A stretch of 64,000 nucleotides of DNA from Mesorhizobium loti (GTDB lineage Bacteria > Pseudomonadota > Alphaproteobacteria > Rhizobiales > Rhizobiaceae): the NCBI GenBank assembly GCA_002356515.1, contig AP017605.1:1240001-1304000 (forward strand), written 5' to 3'. Below are positions 1 to 8,452 of the stretch, piece by piece (position 1 is the first letter of the stretch; each line of letters opens with the position of its first letter). Below the pieces are notes generated by a model. That model was not told the origin of the DNA. It made no database searches and saw only the letters and a list, made by a program, of their open reading frames with translations. The position numbers and the translations under genes were made by a program.

Positions 1-16
1 AGCTCAGCGATGGCAT
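1..16 (-). CDS. Possible 5' end of a modE-type regulator (partial)
   Basis: Only five codons (M-P-S-L-S) lie inside the window before the left edge. What supports a gene is a strong Shine-Dalgarno sequence, GGAGGAG, five bases upstream of the ATG, and its place 76 bases downstream of modC on the same strand. ModE-type molybdate-responsive repressors of rhizobia often begin with a similar peptide and sit next to modABC. The identity is an inference from context; the start codon itself is well supported. Confidence 0.35.
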
Positions 17-92
17 CTTTGCTCCTCCGCGGTCACCTCCACTTCGGCAAAACCGCTATTCCAAAATAATATAGCGCCGATCGCCGCACCTG

Positions 93-1205
93 TCAGCCAT
101 CGACCTCGAGCGGCAGGCCGGCGCCGGTGTTGGCCTGGTCGAAGCTCACTGTCTTGACCACCGCGAAAACCTTGCCGCCGAGCCGCAGCTTCAGCGCCTG
201 CCGCGACTGTTCGGTGATGCGGGCCAGTACCGTTGCGCCATTGCAGTCGATGCCGACCTCGACCGCCGGCCCCTCGCCCGGGCGGATCGCGACGATCGTA
301 CCTTGCAGGATGTTGAGCGCGCTGAGGCCCGTCGGCCTCTCCGTGGCGATCATCACATCACGGGCACGAATGCGGACACGCACGGGAGCGCCGGGCTTCA
401 TTGCAAGGCGCGGCACACGGATCTCGCCGGCGGCCGAGCCGAGCACGGTCATGCCGAACACCTCATCGTGACTCAGCACTTTCGTGTCCAGCACCGCCCC
501 GCCCTCGCCGCGCTCCTCCGCCGGCAGCAGGTCGAGCCTTTGCATCACCGCCTCGGTCGGACCGCTGGCAACGACCTTGCCTTGCGCCAGCATCACCACG
601 TCGCTCGCCAGCCGCGCCACTTCGGCGATGGAATGGCTGACATAGACGATCGGGATCTTCGTCTCGTCGCGCAGCCGTTCGATATAGGGCAGGATCTCCG
701 CCTTGCGCGCCTCGTCGAGCGAGGCCAGCGGCTCGTCCATGAGCAGAAGTTTCGGACTGGCGAGCAGCGCCCGGCCGATCGCCACGCGCTGCTTCTCGCC
801 GCCGGAGAGTCTTGCCGGGCGCCGCCCAAGCAGCGGACCGATGCCGAGCAGTTCGACAACGGCATCCATCTCGGCGTAGCGCTCTGATGGCGGCGTGAAC
901 CAGCGGCCGTAGCGCAGATTGCTGGCCACGCTCATATGCGGGAACAGCCGCGCGTCCTGGAACACCATGCCGATCCGGCGCCTGTGCTTCGGCACGAAAA
1001 TGCCGGCATCGGTATCGACCAGCACGCGGCCGTCGACCGCGATGCGGCCCTTGTCGGGCCGGATCAGCCCGGCGATCATGTTGATGAGCGAGGTCTTACC
1101 GGAGCCTGACGGCCCGAACAGCGCCGTCAGCCGCCCGGCGCTCTCGAAGCGCGCCTCGATGGCGACATCGCCGAGCTGGTGGCCGATGTCGACGAGGACG
1201 CTCAT
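93..1205 (-). CDS. modC: Molybdate ABC transporter ATP-binding protein ModC
   Basis: Cytoplasmic ATPase that powers molybdate import with ModA and ModB. The 370-residue protein has a Walker A motif (GPSGSGKTS, about residues 31-39), an ABC signature (LSGGEKQR), Walker B (LLLMDEP) and an H-loop (YVSHS), followed by a C-terminal MOP/TOBE oxyanion-binding domain from about residue 293 to the end, the arrangement typical of ModC. Its start overlaps the end of modB by 4 bp, so translation is probably coupled. It is the third gene of a leftward modABC operon. Length and domain order match the family and nothing is missing. Confidence 0.96.
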   Translation of the reverse strand: MSVLVDIGHQLGDVAIEARFESAGRLTALFGPSGSGKTSLINMIAGLIRPDKGRIAVDGRVLVDTDAGIFVPKHRRRIGMVFQDARLFPHMSVASNLRYGRWFTPPSERYAEMDAVVELLGIGPLLGRRPARLSGGEKQRVAIGRALLASPKLLLMDEPLASLDEARKAEILPYIERLRDETKIPIVYVSHSIAEVARLASDVVMLAQGKVVASGPTEAVMQRLDLLPAEERGEGGAVLDTKVLSHDEVFGMTVLGSAAGEIRVPRLAMKPGAPVRVRIRARDVMIATERPTGLSALNILQGTIVAIRPGEGPAVEVGIDCNGATVLARITEQSRQALKLRLGGKVFAVVKTVSFDQANTGAGLPLEVDG

Positions 1206-1906
1206 TCGATATCCATCCGACGCCCGACTCGCCGCGCCAGCACTTCCGAGGCGACCAGCGCCGCCATCGAGATGACGATCGAGATCAAGGTCAGTCGCAG
1301 CGCGCCCTCATCGCCGCCCGGCACCTGCGTGAACGTGTAGATCGCCGAGGGCAGTGTCTGCGTCTCATTGGGAATGTTGGAGACAAAGGTGATCGTCGCG
1401 CCGAACTCGCCCATCGCCTTGGCGAAGGCCAGGATGGCGCCGGCGATCAGGCCGGGCAGGATCAGCGGCAGCGTGATGGTGGCGAACACCCACAGAGGAT
1501 TGGCGCCCAACGTCCCCGCCGCCGCCTCCATCTTGCGGTCCACCGCTTCGATCGACAGCCGGATCGCCCGCACCATCAGCGGAAAGCCCATGACGGCGCA
1601 AGCCAGCGCCGCACCCGTCCAGCGAAACGAGAAGACGATGCCGAAATGCTCGGCCAGGAAGGCGCCCGCCGGACCGCGCTTGCCGAAGGTAAGCAGCAAG
1701 AGATAGCCGGTCACCACGGGCGGCAGGATCAGCGGCAGGTGGACCACGCCGTTGAGCAGCGTCTTGCCCCAGAATTGTCCGCGGGCAAGCAACAGGGCAA
1801 TCAAGATGCCCGGCGGTAGGCTGAAAAGCATCGCCACGGTCGCCACCTTGATGGACAGCCGGACCGCATTCCATTCGTCGGGAGTGAGGTCCAGCAGCCA
1901 GGTCAT
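1202..1906 (-). CDS. modB: Molybdate ABC transporter permease ModB
   Basis: Inner-membrane permease of the molybdate importer, 234 residues with about five hydrophobic helices. The cytoplasmic EAA loop that contacts ModC is visible as EAAAGTLGANPLWVF followed by LPLILPG. The gene sits between modA, 20 bp upstream, and modC, with which it overlaps by 4 bp. Length is normal for ModB. Identification rests on the EAA motif, the hydrophobic pattern and the flanking modA and modC. Confidence 0.95.
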   Translation of the reverse strand: MTWLLDLTPDEWNAVRLSIKVATVAMLFSLPPGILIALLLARGQFWGKTLLNGVVHLPLILPPVVTGYLLLLTFGKRGPAGAFLAEHFGIVFSFRWTGAALACAVMGFPLMVRAIRLSIEAVDRKMEAAAGTLGANPLWVFATITLPLILPGLIAGAILAFAKAMGEFGATITFVSNIPNETQTLPSAIYTFTQVPGGDEGALRLTLISIVISMAALVASEVLARRVGRRMDIE

Positions 1907-1926
1907 ATTGCGCTATCGGGCCCTTT

Positions 1927-2721
1927 TCAGTTGCTCGGCGTGAGCACGGTAAAACCCTGTTCCTTGAAGAGCGCGCCGGCCTTGGCGGACTGCAGGCATT
2001 TCAGGAAAGCCGGCGTATCCTTGTCCTTCGAATCGGCGATCTGGGCAACCGGATAGATGATCGGCGGATGCGAATCCTCGGGGAAGGTGCCGACCACTTT
2101 CACGCCCTTTTCGGCATGCGCGTCGGTGGCATAGACGATGCCGAGCGCAGCCTCGCCTGTCGAAACCAGCTTGAGCGCCGCGCGGACATTCTCGGCCTGC
2201 GCCACCTTGCCCTCGACCGAGGACCAGACGCCGAGCGATTCCAGCGCCGCCTTGCCGTACTTGCCGGCCGGCACCGCCTTGAAGTCGCCCATGGCGAGCT
2301 TGCCGTCGCCGACCAGCTTGGCGAGGTCGAAACCCTTCTCGATCTTGGTTGCAACCGTCGAATCCTTCGGCGCCACCAGCACGATCTCGTTGCCGAGCAG
2401 CTTCACCTCGGTGTCCGGCTTGGTCAGCTTCTTGTCGGAGAGATATTTCATCCAGTCGAGATCGGCTGAGATGAAGACGTCAGCCGGTGCCCCGCCCTCG
2501 ATCTGCTTGGCCAGTGCCGAGCTCGCCGCATAGGAGACGGTCGCGGCCTCGCCGACATCGGCCTGACAGGATTTGTTCACCGCATCGAGCGCGTCCTTGA
2601 GGCTGGCCGCCGCGAACACCACGACCTTGTCTTGCGCATATGCGGCCGGCACCGCCGCCATCAACGTCGCCGCAAGACCGCCAATGGCGATCGCCCTCAA
2701 CCCGAAATCTTTGCGCGTCAT
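1927..2721 (-). CDS. modA: Molybdate-binding periplasmic protein ModA
   Basis: Periplasmic receptor that binds molybdate or tungstate and hands it to ModBC. The 264-residue protein opens with a Sec signal peptide (hydrophobic stretch about residues 9-24, cleavage likely after AAYA at about residue 29). The mature start VVVFAAASLKDAL is the standard ModA N-terminus carrying oxyanion-binding serines. A GGAGAG ribosome-binding site precedes the ATG. It is the first gene of the operon, divergent from the molbindin at 2933, with a Mo-box-like palindrome in the shared gap. Confidence 0.96.
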   Translation of the reverse strand: MTRKDFGLRAIAIGGLAATLMAAVPAAYAQDKVVVFAAASLKDALDAVNKSCQADVGEAATVSYAASSALAKQIEGGAPADVFISADLDWMKYLSDKKLTKPDTEVKLLGNEIVLVAPKDSTVATKIEKGFDLAKLVGDGKLAMGDFKAVPAGKYGKAALESLGVWSSVEGKVAQAENVRAALKLVSTGEAALGIVYATDAHAEKGVKVVGTFPEDSHPPIIYPVAQIADSKDKDTPAFLKCLQSAKAGALFKEQGFTVLTPSN

Positions 2722-2772
2722 CGAAAACTCTCCCTGGTTTGAAATCCGTTCGGCGCGAAGCCTGCCGATCGA

Positions 2773-2790
2773 TATATCCGTATGAATATA
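2773..2790. promoter_or_regulatory. Candidate Mo-box (ModE-binding palindrome)
   Basis: The 18 bases TATATCCGTATGAATATA form an imperfect palindrome (TATAT / ATATA arms around 8 bases), flanked on the left by ATCGA and on the right by AAC. Known ModE operators have the shape ATCG-N-TATAT...ATATA-N-CGAT. It lies about 52 bases upstream of modA and between modA and the divergent molbindin gene, where a repressor could control both. Binding by ModE is inferred, not shown. Confidence 0.45.
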
Positions 2791-2932
2791 ACAAGGGAAG
2801 GCCTGGCAGCTTTCGAAAACGCCTATGCCCGTCGATTGTTCTGCTAAGACGAGCGGGAAACCCTAATGCGTGCCGCCCAAAAGTGACCTCGGTTTTGGGG
2901 GAACGACATGCATAGAAGCAAAGGAGAGCCCA

Positions 2933-3142
2933 ATGAAGATCAGCGCCCGCAACGTCCTCAAGGGAACGATCACCGAGATCGTCAAGGGGGCCACCACTTC
3001 GCATGTCAGGATTGACATTGGCAGCGGCGCCATCGTCACCGCCTCGATCACCAACGAAGCGGTCGCCGACCTGAAACTCGAAAAGGGCAAGCAGGCCTAT
3101 GCCGTGGTCAAGGCCTCGGACGTGATGGTCGGGGTCGACTGA
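2933..3142 (+). CDS. Molbindin (single MOP-domain molybdate-binding protein)
   Basis: A 69-residue cytoplasmic protein made of one MOP domain, starting MKISARNVLKGTI and containing the ITNEAVADL and AYAVVKASDVMV segments typical of Mop proteins. Such proteins assemble into hexamers that store or buffer molybdate or tungstate. An AAGGAG ribosome-binding site 6-7 bases upstream decides this ATG over a longer open frame that starts at 2870. It is transcribed away from modABC, so it probably shares Mo-dependent control. It ends 10 bp from the converging thyA. Confidence 0.93.
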   Translation: MKISARNVLKGTITEIVKGATTSHVRIDIGSGAIVTASITNEAVADLKLEKGKQAYAVVKASDVMVGVD

Positions 3143-3152
3143 GTCCAGCGGC

Positions 3153-3947
3153 TCAAACGGCGATCGGCGCCTTGATGCTGGCATCGGCGACGTAGTTTTC
3201 CAGCTGGAAATCCTCGAAGCGGAAGGCGAACAGATCCTTCACCTCCGGATTGATCCACATTGTCGGCAGCGCCCTCGGCGTACGCCGCAATTGTTCGCGT
3301 GCCTGTTCGAAATGGTTCGAATAGAGATGCGCATCCCCCAGCGTGTGGACGAAATCGCCCGGCTTCAGCCCGGTCACCTGCGCCACCATCAGCGTCAGCA
3401 GCGCGTAGGACGCGATGTTGAACGGCACGCCGAGGAAGATGTCCGCCGAACGCTGGTAGAGCTGGCAGGAAAGCCGGCCCTCGGACACGTAGAACTGGAA
3501 CAGGCAGTGGCAAGGCGGCAGCGCCATGGCTTCCACCTCGGCCGGGTTCCACGCCGAGACGATCAGCCGCCGCGACTGAGGATTGCGACGTATCTCCTTC
3601 AGAAGATTGGCGATCTGGTCGATCGAGCCGCCATGGCCGTCCGGCCAGGAGCGCCACTGCTTGCCGTAGACCGGGCCAAGGTCGCCATTCTCGTCGGCCC
3701 ATTCGTCCCAGATCGTGACGCCGTGGTCGGTGAGGTATTTGATGTTGGTGTCGCCGGCCAGGAACCACAGGAGTTCATGGATGATCGACTTCAGGTGCAG
3801 CTTCTTGGTGGTGGTGACCGGAAAGCCGCGCGCCAGATCGAAGCGCATCTGGTAGCCGAAGACGGAGCGCGTGCCGGTGCCCGTGCGGTCGCCGCGATCG
3901 GCGCCGTTGTCCAGCACATGCTGCAAGAGGTCGAGATACTGGCGCAT
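3153..3947 (-). CDS. thyA: Thymidylate synthase ThyA
   Basis: Folate-dependent enzyme that methylates dUMP to dTMP. The 264-residue protein matches E. coli ThyA in length and nearly throughout: the DRTGTGT N-terminal motif, [19 protein letters not shown], the nucleophile Cys146 in ALPPCH, and [13 protein letters not shown]. The ATG at 3947 (MRQYLDLLQ) is preferred because it aligns with the E. coli start; an upstream in-frame TTG at 3977 would add ten residues without family support. The usual partner folA is not next door; the upstream neighbour on this strand is a DUF2853 gene. Confidence 0.97.
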   Translation of the reverse strand: MRQYLDLLQHVLDNGADRGDRTGTGTRSVFGYQMRFDLARGFPVTTTKKLHLKSIIHELLWFLAGDTNIKYLTDHGVTIWDEWADENGDLGPVYGKQWRSWPDGHGGSIDQIANLLKEIRRNPQSRRLIVSAWNPAEVEAMALPPCHCLFQFYVSEGRLSCQLYQRSADIFLGVPFNIASYALLTLMVAQVTGLKPGDFVHTLGDAHLYSNHFEQAREQLRRTPRALPTMWINPEVKDLFAFRFEDFQLENYVADASIKAPIAV

Positions 3948-4126
3948 CGGTTCCGGCTCGATTCGAGGTTTCGCCAATCATAGCGCATGTCAGCGCTGAC
4001 GCCACACCTGTCTGAGGTCTTCCCCACCAGGATAGGAAGCGGAGCCGTCTTTGGAACTCGCCCTGGCGGGCCGGATGCGCAGAAGGCCGCGCTGATCGGC
4101 CGCCAGAGTAGAACTATTCTGAGGTC

Positions 4127-4438
4127 TCACAGGGAGCCGAGTTTGCCCAGATCCTTGGCCACCAGATAATAGAAGGTCACACGGCTCTTGGTGTTGTCGG
4201 CGTGCATCGCCTTGCAGGTCTTCTCGATCGAGGCGTCGGCCTTGGCCCCGTCGCTGACGCCGAGCTTCTTGGCCACCCAGCTCTCCTTGACGCGCTCGAG
4301 CTCCTTCGGATCGGTGCAGGACACCAGCGAAGAATCGCGGTTCCTGAGCGCAATGCCCAGATGCTTGACAATCTTTTCGACCGCGTCGGCGCTGGCGCCC
4401 GCGTCGTACTTCTTCACATCCGCAAAATAGTCGGCCAT
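4127..4438 (-). CDS. DUF2853 family protein
   Basis: A 103-residue soluble, helical protein resembling the DUF2853 family (MADYFADVKKYDAGA at the N-terminus, WVAKKLGV in the middle, FYYLVAKDLGKL at the C-terminus). Function is unknown. The ATG at 4438 is chosen over an upstream start because GAGGGG stands seven bases in front of it and family members begin MADYF. It is transcribed away from the tmRNA gene and followed by about 180 bases without a gene before thyA. Confidence 0.8.
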   Translation of the reverse strand: MADYFADVKKYDAGASADAVEKIVKHLGIALRNRDSSLVSCTDPKELERVKESWVAKKLGVSDGAKADASIEKTCKAMHADNTKSRVTFYYLVAKDLGKLGSL

Positions 4439-4634
4439 CAAAATTCCCCTCGTCGGCGCCACGGATCCGATCGATGAGGGCTGTGGCGCGCTTCGCAATC
4501 TGTGCGCTAGGTCGGTAACTCCTCACCGCTCGCAAAGCTTCCGTTGAGACCGCGCCCAAGTCAACCCTTGCCGTCGCAATTTGACATGAGCGACAAAGCC
4601 TCATTGCGGCCTTTCATTTCCGCGCAACGCCCCC

Positions 4635-4640
4635 TATATT
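4635..4640 (+). promoter_or_regulatory. Candidate -10 box of the tmRNA promoter
   Basis: TATATT stands about ten bases upstream of the first stem of the tmRNA acceptor piece. The hexamer 17 bases further up (TTTCAT) is only a weak -35 match. Placement is suggestive; no transcription start can be read from sequence alone. Confidence 0.35.
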
Positions 4641-4647
4641 CGTTTTG

Positions 4648-4968
4648 TCGGCTTGACCGACTATGGCGATAAATGGGCGATGAAATAAGCCGTTCGGACC
4701 CGGGGGCGGTACCCGGCGCCTCCACCAAAAGCCGCTGTTGACGACAGAGCGGTTTTTGCTGGGGGCGAAATAGGATCGACGAAGGTGTAAAGATCGTACT
4801 TTTGCCCGGCATTGTACCACCGTCATCGGGCTAAACTTATAGTTGCCAACGACAACTATGCGGAAGCTCGTCTCGCTGCTTAATGCAGTGCGAACGCTTC
4901 AAATCAAGCCCTAGGGGTTCGCACTTCTAGGCGGGGTTCGGAGGTACCTGGCAACAGAAACCTCCACT
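4648..4968 (+). ncRNA. ssrA: Transfer-messenger RNA, circularly permuted two-piece form
   Basis: tmRNA rescues stalled ribosomes and tags the incomplete protein for proteolysis. Acceptor piece first: stem GGCTT (4650-4654) with AAGCC (4687-4691), T-stem CCGGG/CCCGG (4700-4704, 4712-4716) with a seven-base loop, acceptor strand CGCCTCC and encoded ACCA ending at 4727. A short spacer hairpin follows. The coding piece begins GGGGGCG at 4761, which pairs with CGCCTCC. The tag frame 4845-4883 reads ANDNYAEARLAA then TAA. A GTGCGAAC/GTTCGCAC helix follows. Outer ends are estimated. This permuted order is the alphaproteobacterial form. Confidence 0.95.
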
Positions 4969-5077
4969 TCTCCCCCTCTCAATCACGTCATGCGTAACGG
5001 CCGCTTTTTGCGTCCGGACTTCGCACGGTCTCGGCCACGAAGCCCCGCATCGCGTGCTTCCTTCTCCATGGGCAAAA

Positions 5078-5629
5078 ATGCAAAACGATTCCGATCGATT
5101 CTTCGTGCTGACCGGCGGCCCGGGCTCCGGCAAGACCACCCTGATCGAAGCCTTGCGCCGGGTGGGCTTTGCGACGTCAGTCGAAGCCGGACGCGGCATC
5201 ATCCGCGACCAGCGCGCCATTGGTGGATCCGCCCTGCCCTGGGAGGATCGCACGCTATTCGCCGAACTGATGCTGTCCTGGGAGATGCGCTCATATCAGA
5301 ACGCGATCGAACGGAAGGGGCCGGTCTTCTTCGATCGCGGCGTGCCTGACACGCTTGGCTATCTCAGGCTGAGCGGCTTGCCCGCGGCAGCACACATCAG
5401 AACCGCCGCCATGCGTTTCCGTTACAATCCGCGCGTGTTCATCGCTCCGCCCTGGCCGGAAATTTTCGCGCAGGATGAAGAACGCAAGCAGACACCGGAC
5501 GAGGCCGAGCGCACTTACCATGCGCTGGCCGGCGTCTATACGGAGCTGGGCTACGAACTGGTTCCGCTGCCCCTGGCGCCGGTCGAGGCGCGGCTGCGTT
5601 TCGTGCTGGCCAAGGCAGGGCTGAAATAA
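5078..5629 (+). CDS. AAA family ATPase (AAA_28-like P-loop protein)
   Basis: A 183-residue single-domain P-loop NTPase. Walker A GGPGSGKT lies at residues 13-20, a Walker B-like VFFDRG in the middle, and the protein ends after a KAGLK tail. Its shape fits the AAA_28 group of small ATPase or kinase-like proteins; the substrate is unknown. The start is uncertain: ATG 5078 gives MQNDSDRFFVL, whereas a GTG at 5054 would add eight residues; neither has a good ribosome-binding site. The gene is followed directly by a strong terminator. Confidence 0.75.
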   Translation: MQNDSDRFFVLTGGPGSGKTTLIEALRRVGFATSVEAGRGIIRDQRAIGGSALPWEDRTLFAELMLSWEMRSYQNAIERKGPVFFDRGVPDTLGYLRLSGLPAAAHIRTAAMRFRYNPRVFIAPPWPEIFAQDEERKQTPDEAERTYHALAGVYTELGYELVPLPLAPVEARLRFVLAKAGLK

Positions 5630-5630
5630 A

Positions 5631-5655
5631 AAAGGCCGGGAAAACCCGGCCTTTT
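5631..5655. terminator. Bidirectional Rho-independent terminator
   Basis: A perfect seven-base stem GGCCGGG/CCCGGCC closed by an AAAA loop, with an A-run before it and TTTT after it. It ends both the rightward ATPase gene (stop at 5629) and the leftward efflux gene (stop at 5675). Confidence 0.92.
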
Positions 5656-5674
5656 CATGGGTTTGCAAACAGTG

Positions 5675-6880
5675 CTACTCCGCCGGCGCTTCGACCACCT
5701 CGCGCGAGCGGCCGAGCGTGACCTTGGCCAGCGTGAAGGAAATCACCGCGCAGAGCGTGATGCCGGCGACCATCGGCAGCGGCGTGCCGTCGAAGAACAA
5801 GCCGGCGACGCCCATGGCGAGCGCGCCGATGGCGAAATGCAGCGTGCCCATCAGCGCCGACGCGGTACCGGCGATCTCGCCATGCTCTTCCATGGCCAGC
5901 ACCGACGTGGTCGGTATGACGAGGCCGAGGAAGCCGTAGCCGACGAACAGCAACGCCGCCATCACGTCAAGCCGGTCGACGCCCGTCGCCATGATCGCCA
6001 ACAGCACCACCATCGTCGACGCATAGCCGGTGACTGCCACCCACACCACGCGCTTCAGCCCGAAGCGCCCGGCCAGCAGTCCCGTCAGCTGCGACATGCC
6101 GATGAAGGCCACCGCATTGATCGAGAAGAACACGCTGTAGACCGAAGGCGACAGCCCGTAATGGTCGATCAGGATGAAGGACGAGCTCGACAGATAGACA
6201 AAGAAGCTCGCAATGCCGAAGCCGGCGATCGCCACCAGGCCGAGGAAGTTGCGGTCGCCCAGCAGGAAGCGATAGCCGGCAAGTGCGGTGCCGAAGGAGG
6301 AACCGACGCGTTCCTCAGCCGGCCGCGTCTCCTTGAGCGAGGTCGCGAGCAGGATGGTGGCGAGCGCTGCCGCGCCGGTCACCGTCCAGAACACGGCGCG
6401 CCAGCCGAAATTCTCGATGATCTGGCTGCCGGTCAGCGGCGCCAGGATCGGCGACACCGAAAACACCAGCATCAGCAAGGACATCAGCTTGGCCGCCTCA
6501 TTGCCGGTGTGCAGGTCGCGCACGATGGCGCGGGGTATGGCCATGCCGGCGCTGGCGCCGAGGCCCTGCAGGAAGCGGAAGGCGATCAGCCACTCGATGG
6601 TCGGCGCCATTGCCGAACCGATGCCGCCGACCATGAACAGCGCAAGGCCGCCATAGAGCGGCAGCTTGCGGCCGACCATGTCGGAGATCGGCCCGACGAC
6701 GATCTGGCCAAAACCCATCGACAGGAAGAAGATCAGCAGGCTCATCTGCACGGCGGCGGTGCCGGCGTGCAGATCCGCGCCAATCGACGGCAGTGCGGGA
6801 AGATACATGTCGATGGCGAACGGGCCGATGGCGGACAACAGGCCGAGCACGACCGCGATGCGGAGGAATTTGGGACTCAT
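5675..6880 (-). CDS. Bcr/CflA family multidrug efflux MFS transporter
   Basis: Inner-membrane drug:proton antiporter of the major facilitator superfamily, 401 residues with about 12 helices. N-terminal AIDMYLPALPSI is the hallmark of the Bcr/CflA (DHA1) group, and GPISDMVGRKLPL is the loop 2-3 MFS signature. It is divergent from a TetR regulator at 7069 and ends at a shared terminator, the usual layout for a TetR-controlled pump. The substrate cannot be told from sequence; bicyclomycin-, chloramphenicol- or sulfonamide-like compounds are exported by relatives. Confidence 0.92.
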   Translation of the reverse strand: MSPKFLRIAVVLGLLSAIGPFAIDMYLPALPSIGADLHAGTAAVQMSLLIFFLSMGFGQIVVGPISDMVGRKLPLYGGLALFMVGGIGSAMAPTIEWLIAFRFLQGLGASAGMAIPRAIVRDLHTGNEAAKLMSLLMLVFSVSPILAPLTGSQIIENFGWRAVFWTVTGAAALATILLATSLKETRPAEERVGSSFGTALAGYRFLLGDRNFLGLVAIAGFGIASFFVYLSSSSFILIDHYGLSPSVYSVFFSINAVAFIGMSQLTGLLAGRFGLKRVVWVAVTGYASTMVVLLAIMATGVDRLDVMAALLFVGYGFLGLVIPTTSVLAMEEHGEIAGTASALMGTLHFAIGALAMGVAGLFFDGTPLPMVAGITLCAVISFTLAKVTLGRSREVVEAPAE

Positions 6881-7011
6881 GATATTGGCTTCTTTCGAAA
6901 TCTGGTTGCCGCCGCCAGGCGACGTCTAACCCTAGGACGTTCCATCCCATGAGACACCGACACCGAAGGAGCGAATTCTATTCGTCCCCGGTGCGAAATC
7001 TCTTTATCGTA

Positions 7012-7040
7012 TGTCCACAAAATTAGACACTCTTGTCCAA
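7012..7040. promoter_or_regulatory. Candidate TetR operator overlapping the regulator promoter
   Basis: Two overlapping inverted repeats share the motif TGTC: TGTC (7012-7015) with GACA (7026-7029), and TTAGACAC/TCTTGTCCAA (7023-7040), which has TTnGACA and TGTCnAA arms six bases apart. The site ends just before a TATATA box at 7056-7061 and lies in the gap between the efflux gene and tetR, as expected for an autoregulating TetR protein. Confidence 0.5.
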
Positions 7041-7068
7041 ATCGTCAATCACCTCTATATAGATTTTC

Positions 7069-7758
7069 ATGAGAGCGAGCGTTTCTCCTGACACTTTCCC
7101 GCCACGCGGCCACGAGGCCAAGCGCCTGTCCATCGTCGACGCCGCCGCCGGCGTGTTCTGCCGCGAAGGCTTCGCCGGCGCCAATATCGACCTGATCGCC
7201 GCGGAGGCCGGCGTGTCACGCCAGACCGTCTACAATCACCATGGCGACAAGGAAAAGCTCTTCATGGCCGTGGTGCGCGACCTCACCGAGCGCTGCAATG
7301 TCGGCATCTTCGCCACCATCGCCACCTTTCCCGACCAGCCAGGCGATCTCGAAGCGGATTTGATCGGCTTTGCCGTGCGCCTGAACCAGAACTGCATCTG
7401 CAACCGCGACGGAAAATTCCTGCGCAAGCTGATCCAGACCGAAGGCGAGCGCTATCCCGAATTGTTTGCCGAATGGCGCGAACAAGGTCCGGGCAGGACA
7501 TGGCCGGCAATTGCCGCCCGCTTCGCTCGCCTCGCCTATGGCGGCCACCTCACCATCGACGACCCCGACGTCGCGGCGCGCCAATTCCTCGGCCTGGTCA
7601 ATGCCGAACTGCAGACCACCTTCATGCTCGGCGGCACGCCCGGCGAGGACGAGGTGGTGCAATCGGCGACGAATGGCGTGCGCACTTTCCTGCGCGCTTT
7701 CGGCAAACGCCCTGCCCCGGGCAGCGTCAAAAAGCACACTGCGCTGGCTAACGCATAA
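7069..7758 (+). CDS. TetR/AcrR family transcriptional regulator
   Basis: A 229-residue one-component repressor. The N-terminal helix-turn-helix is at about residues 22-62 (IVDAAAGVFCREGFAGANID, then AGVSRQTVYNHHGDKEKLF), followed by an all-helical ligand domain. It is divergent from the Bcr/CflA pump and probably represses it until a substrate binds. No ribosome-binding site is seen, and a TATATA box ends only seven bases before the ATG, so the transcript may be leaderless. No other start upstream of the HTH is better. Confidence 0.9.
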   Translation: MRASVSPDTFPPRGHEAKRLSIVDAAAGVFCREGFAGANIDLIAAEAGVSRQTVYNHHGDKEKLFMAVVRDLTERCNVGIFATIATFPDQPGDLEADLIGFAVRLNQNCICNRDGKFLRKLIQTEGERYPELFAEWREQGPGRTWPAIAARFARLAYGGHLTIDDPDVAARQFLGLVNAELQTTFMLGGTPGEDEVVQSATNGVRTFLRAFGKRPAPGSVKKHTALANA

Positions 7759-7904
7759 CATTTGCAGTTGCCGCCAGGCCGCCTTGCCGATCAAATCGTT
7801 GGCAATAGTCCTCGCTTAGGCGTGGCGGCCGCCTATATCAGGTTTACGCCGCGCTCAAGCTTGATTACAGCTATGCGGACGATTCAACGGAACCCGACCA
7901 CCAC

Positions 7905-8441
7905 ATGGCCGACGACCACATCCGCTACGACATTCTGGCCCAGGAGGCGTTGCGCGGCGTCATGCGCAAGGTCCTGGCCGAAGTCGCACGCACCGGCCTC
8001 CCCGGCAACCATCACTTCTTCATCACCTTCCTGACCGGCGCGCCCGGCGTGCGCGTCTCCTCGCGGCTGCGCGAACGCTATCCCGAACAGATGACCATCG
8101 TCATCCAGTTCCAGTATTGGGACCTCAAGGTGACCGACACCGGCTTCGAGGTAGGCCTGTCCTTCTCCGACGTGCCGGAGAAACTCGAAATCCCGTTCTC
8201 AGCCGTGCGTGGCTTCTACGATCCCTCGGTCAATTTCGAGCTCGAGTTCGACGTCAAGACCGATGCCCAGCCCGACGAGGAGCCGGCCCAGCCGGCGGCC
8301 GAGCCGCTGACCATCGTTTCCGAGAAGAAGCCGAAGGCCGAGACGAAGGCTGCCGCCGAGCCGGAGAAGAAGCCCGCCGCGGCTGACGCCGGCGCCAAGG
8401 GGGCCGAAGTGGTTTCGCTCGACGCCTTCCGCAAGAAATAG
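7905..8441 (+). CDS. sspB: SspB-type ClpXP adaptor
   Basis: A 178-residue protein of the alphaproteobacterial SspB type. The folded domain spans about residues 1-115 (YDILAQEALRGVMRKVL, HHFFITF, RYPEQMTIVIQFQYWDL, IPFSAVRGFYDPSV). An Ala/Pro/Lys/Glu-rich flexible linker follows, and the C-terminus VVSLDAFRKK resembles the ClpX-docking tail of SspB. SspB binds tmRNA-tagged proteins and delivers them to ClpXP. The tmRNA gene itself is only 3 kb upstream. Two small genes follow closely (12 and 10 bp gaps), suggesting one transcript. Confidence 0.9.
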   Translation: MADDHIRYDILAQEALRGVMRKVLAEVARTGLPGNHHFFITFLTGAPGVRVSSRLRERYPEQMTIVIQFQYWDLKVTDTGFEVGLSFSDVPEKLEIPFSAVRGFYDPSVNFELEFDVKTDAQPDEEPAQPAAEPLTIVSEKKPKAETKAAAEPEKKPAAADAGAKGAEVVSLDAFRKK

Positions 8442-8452
8442 GCTCCCGGGCC

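Noticed and set aside
4690..4727. tRNA-like 3' end with encoded CCACCA
   Set aside because: It is the acceptor piece of the permuted tmRNA, as shown by pairing with the coding piece at 4761 and the tag frame; not a separate tRNA gene.
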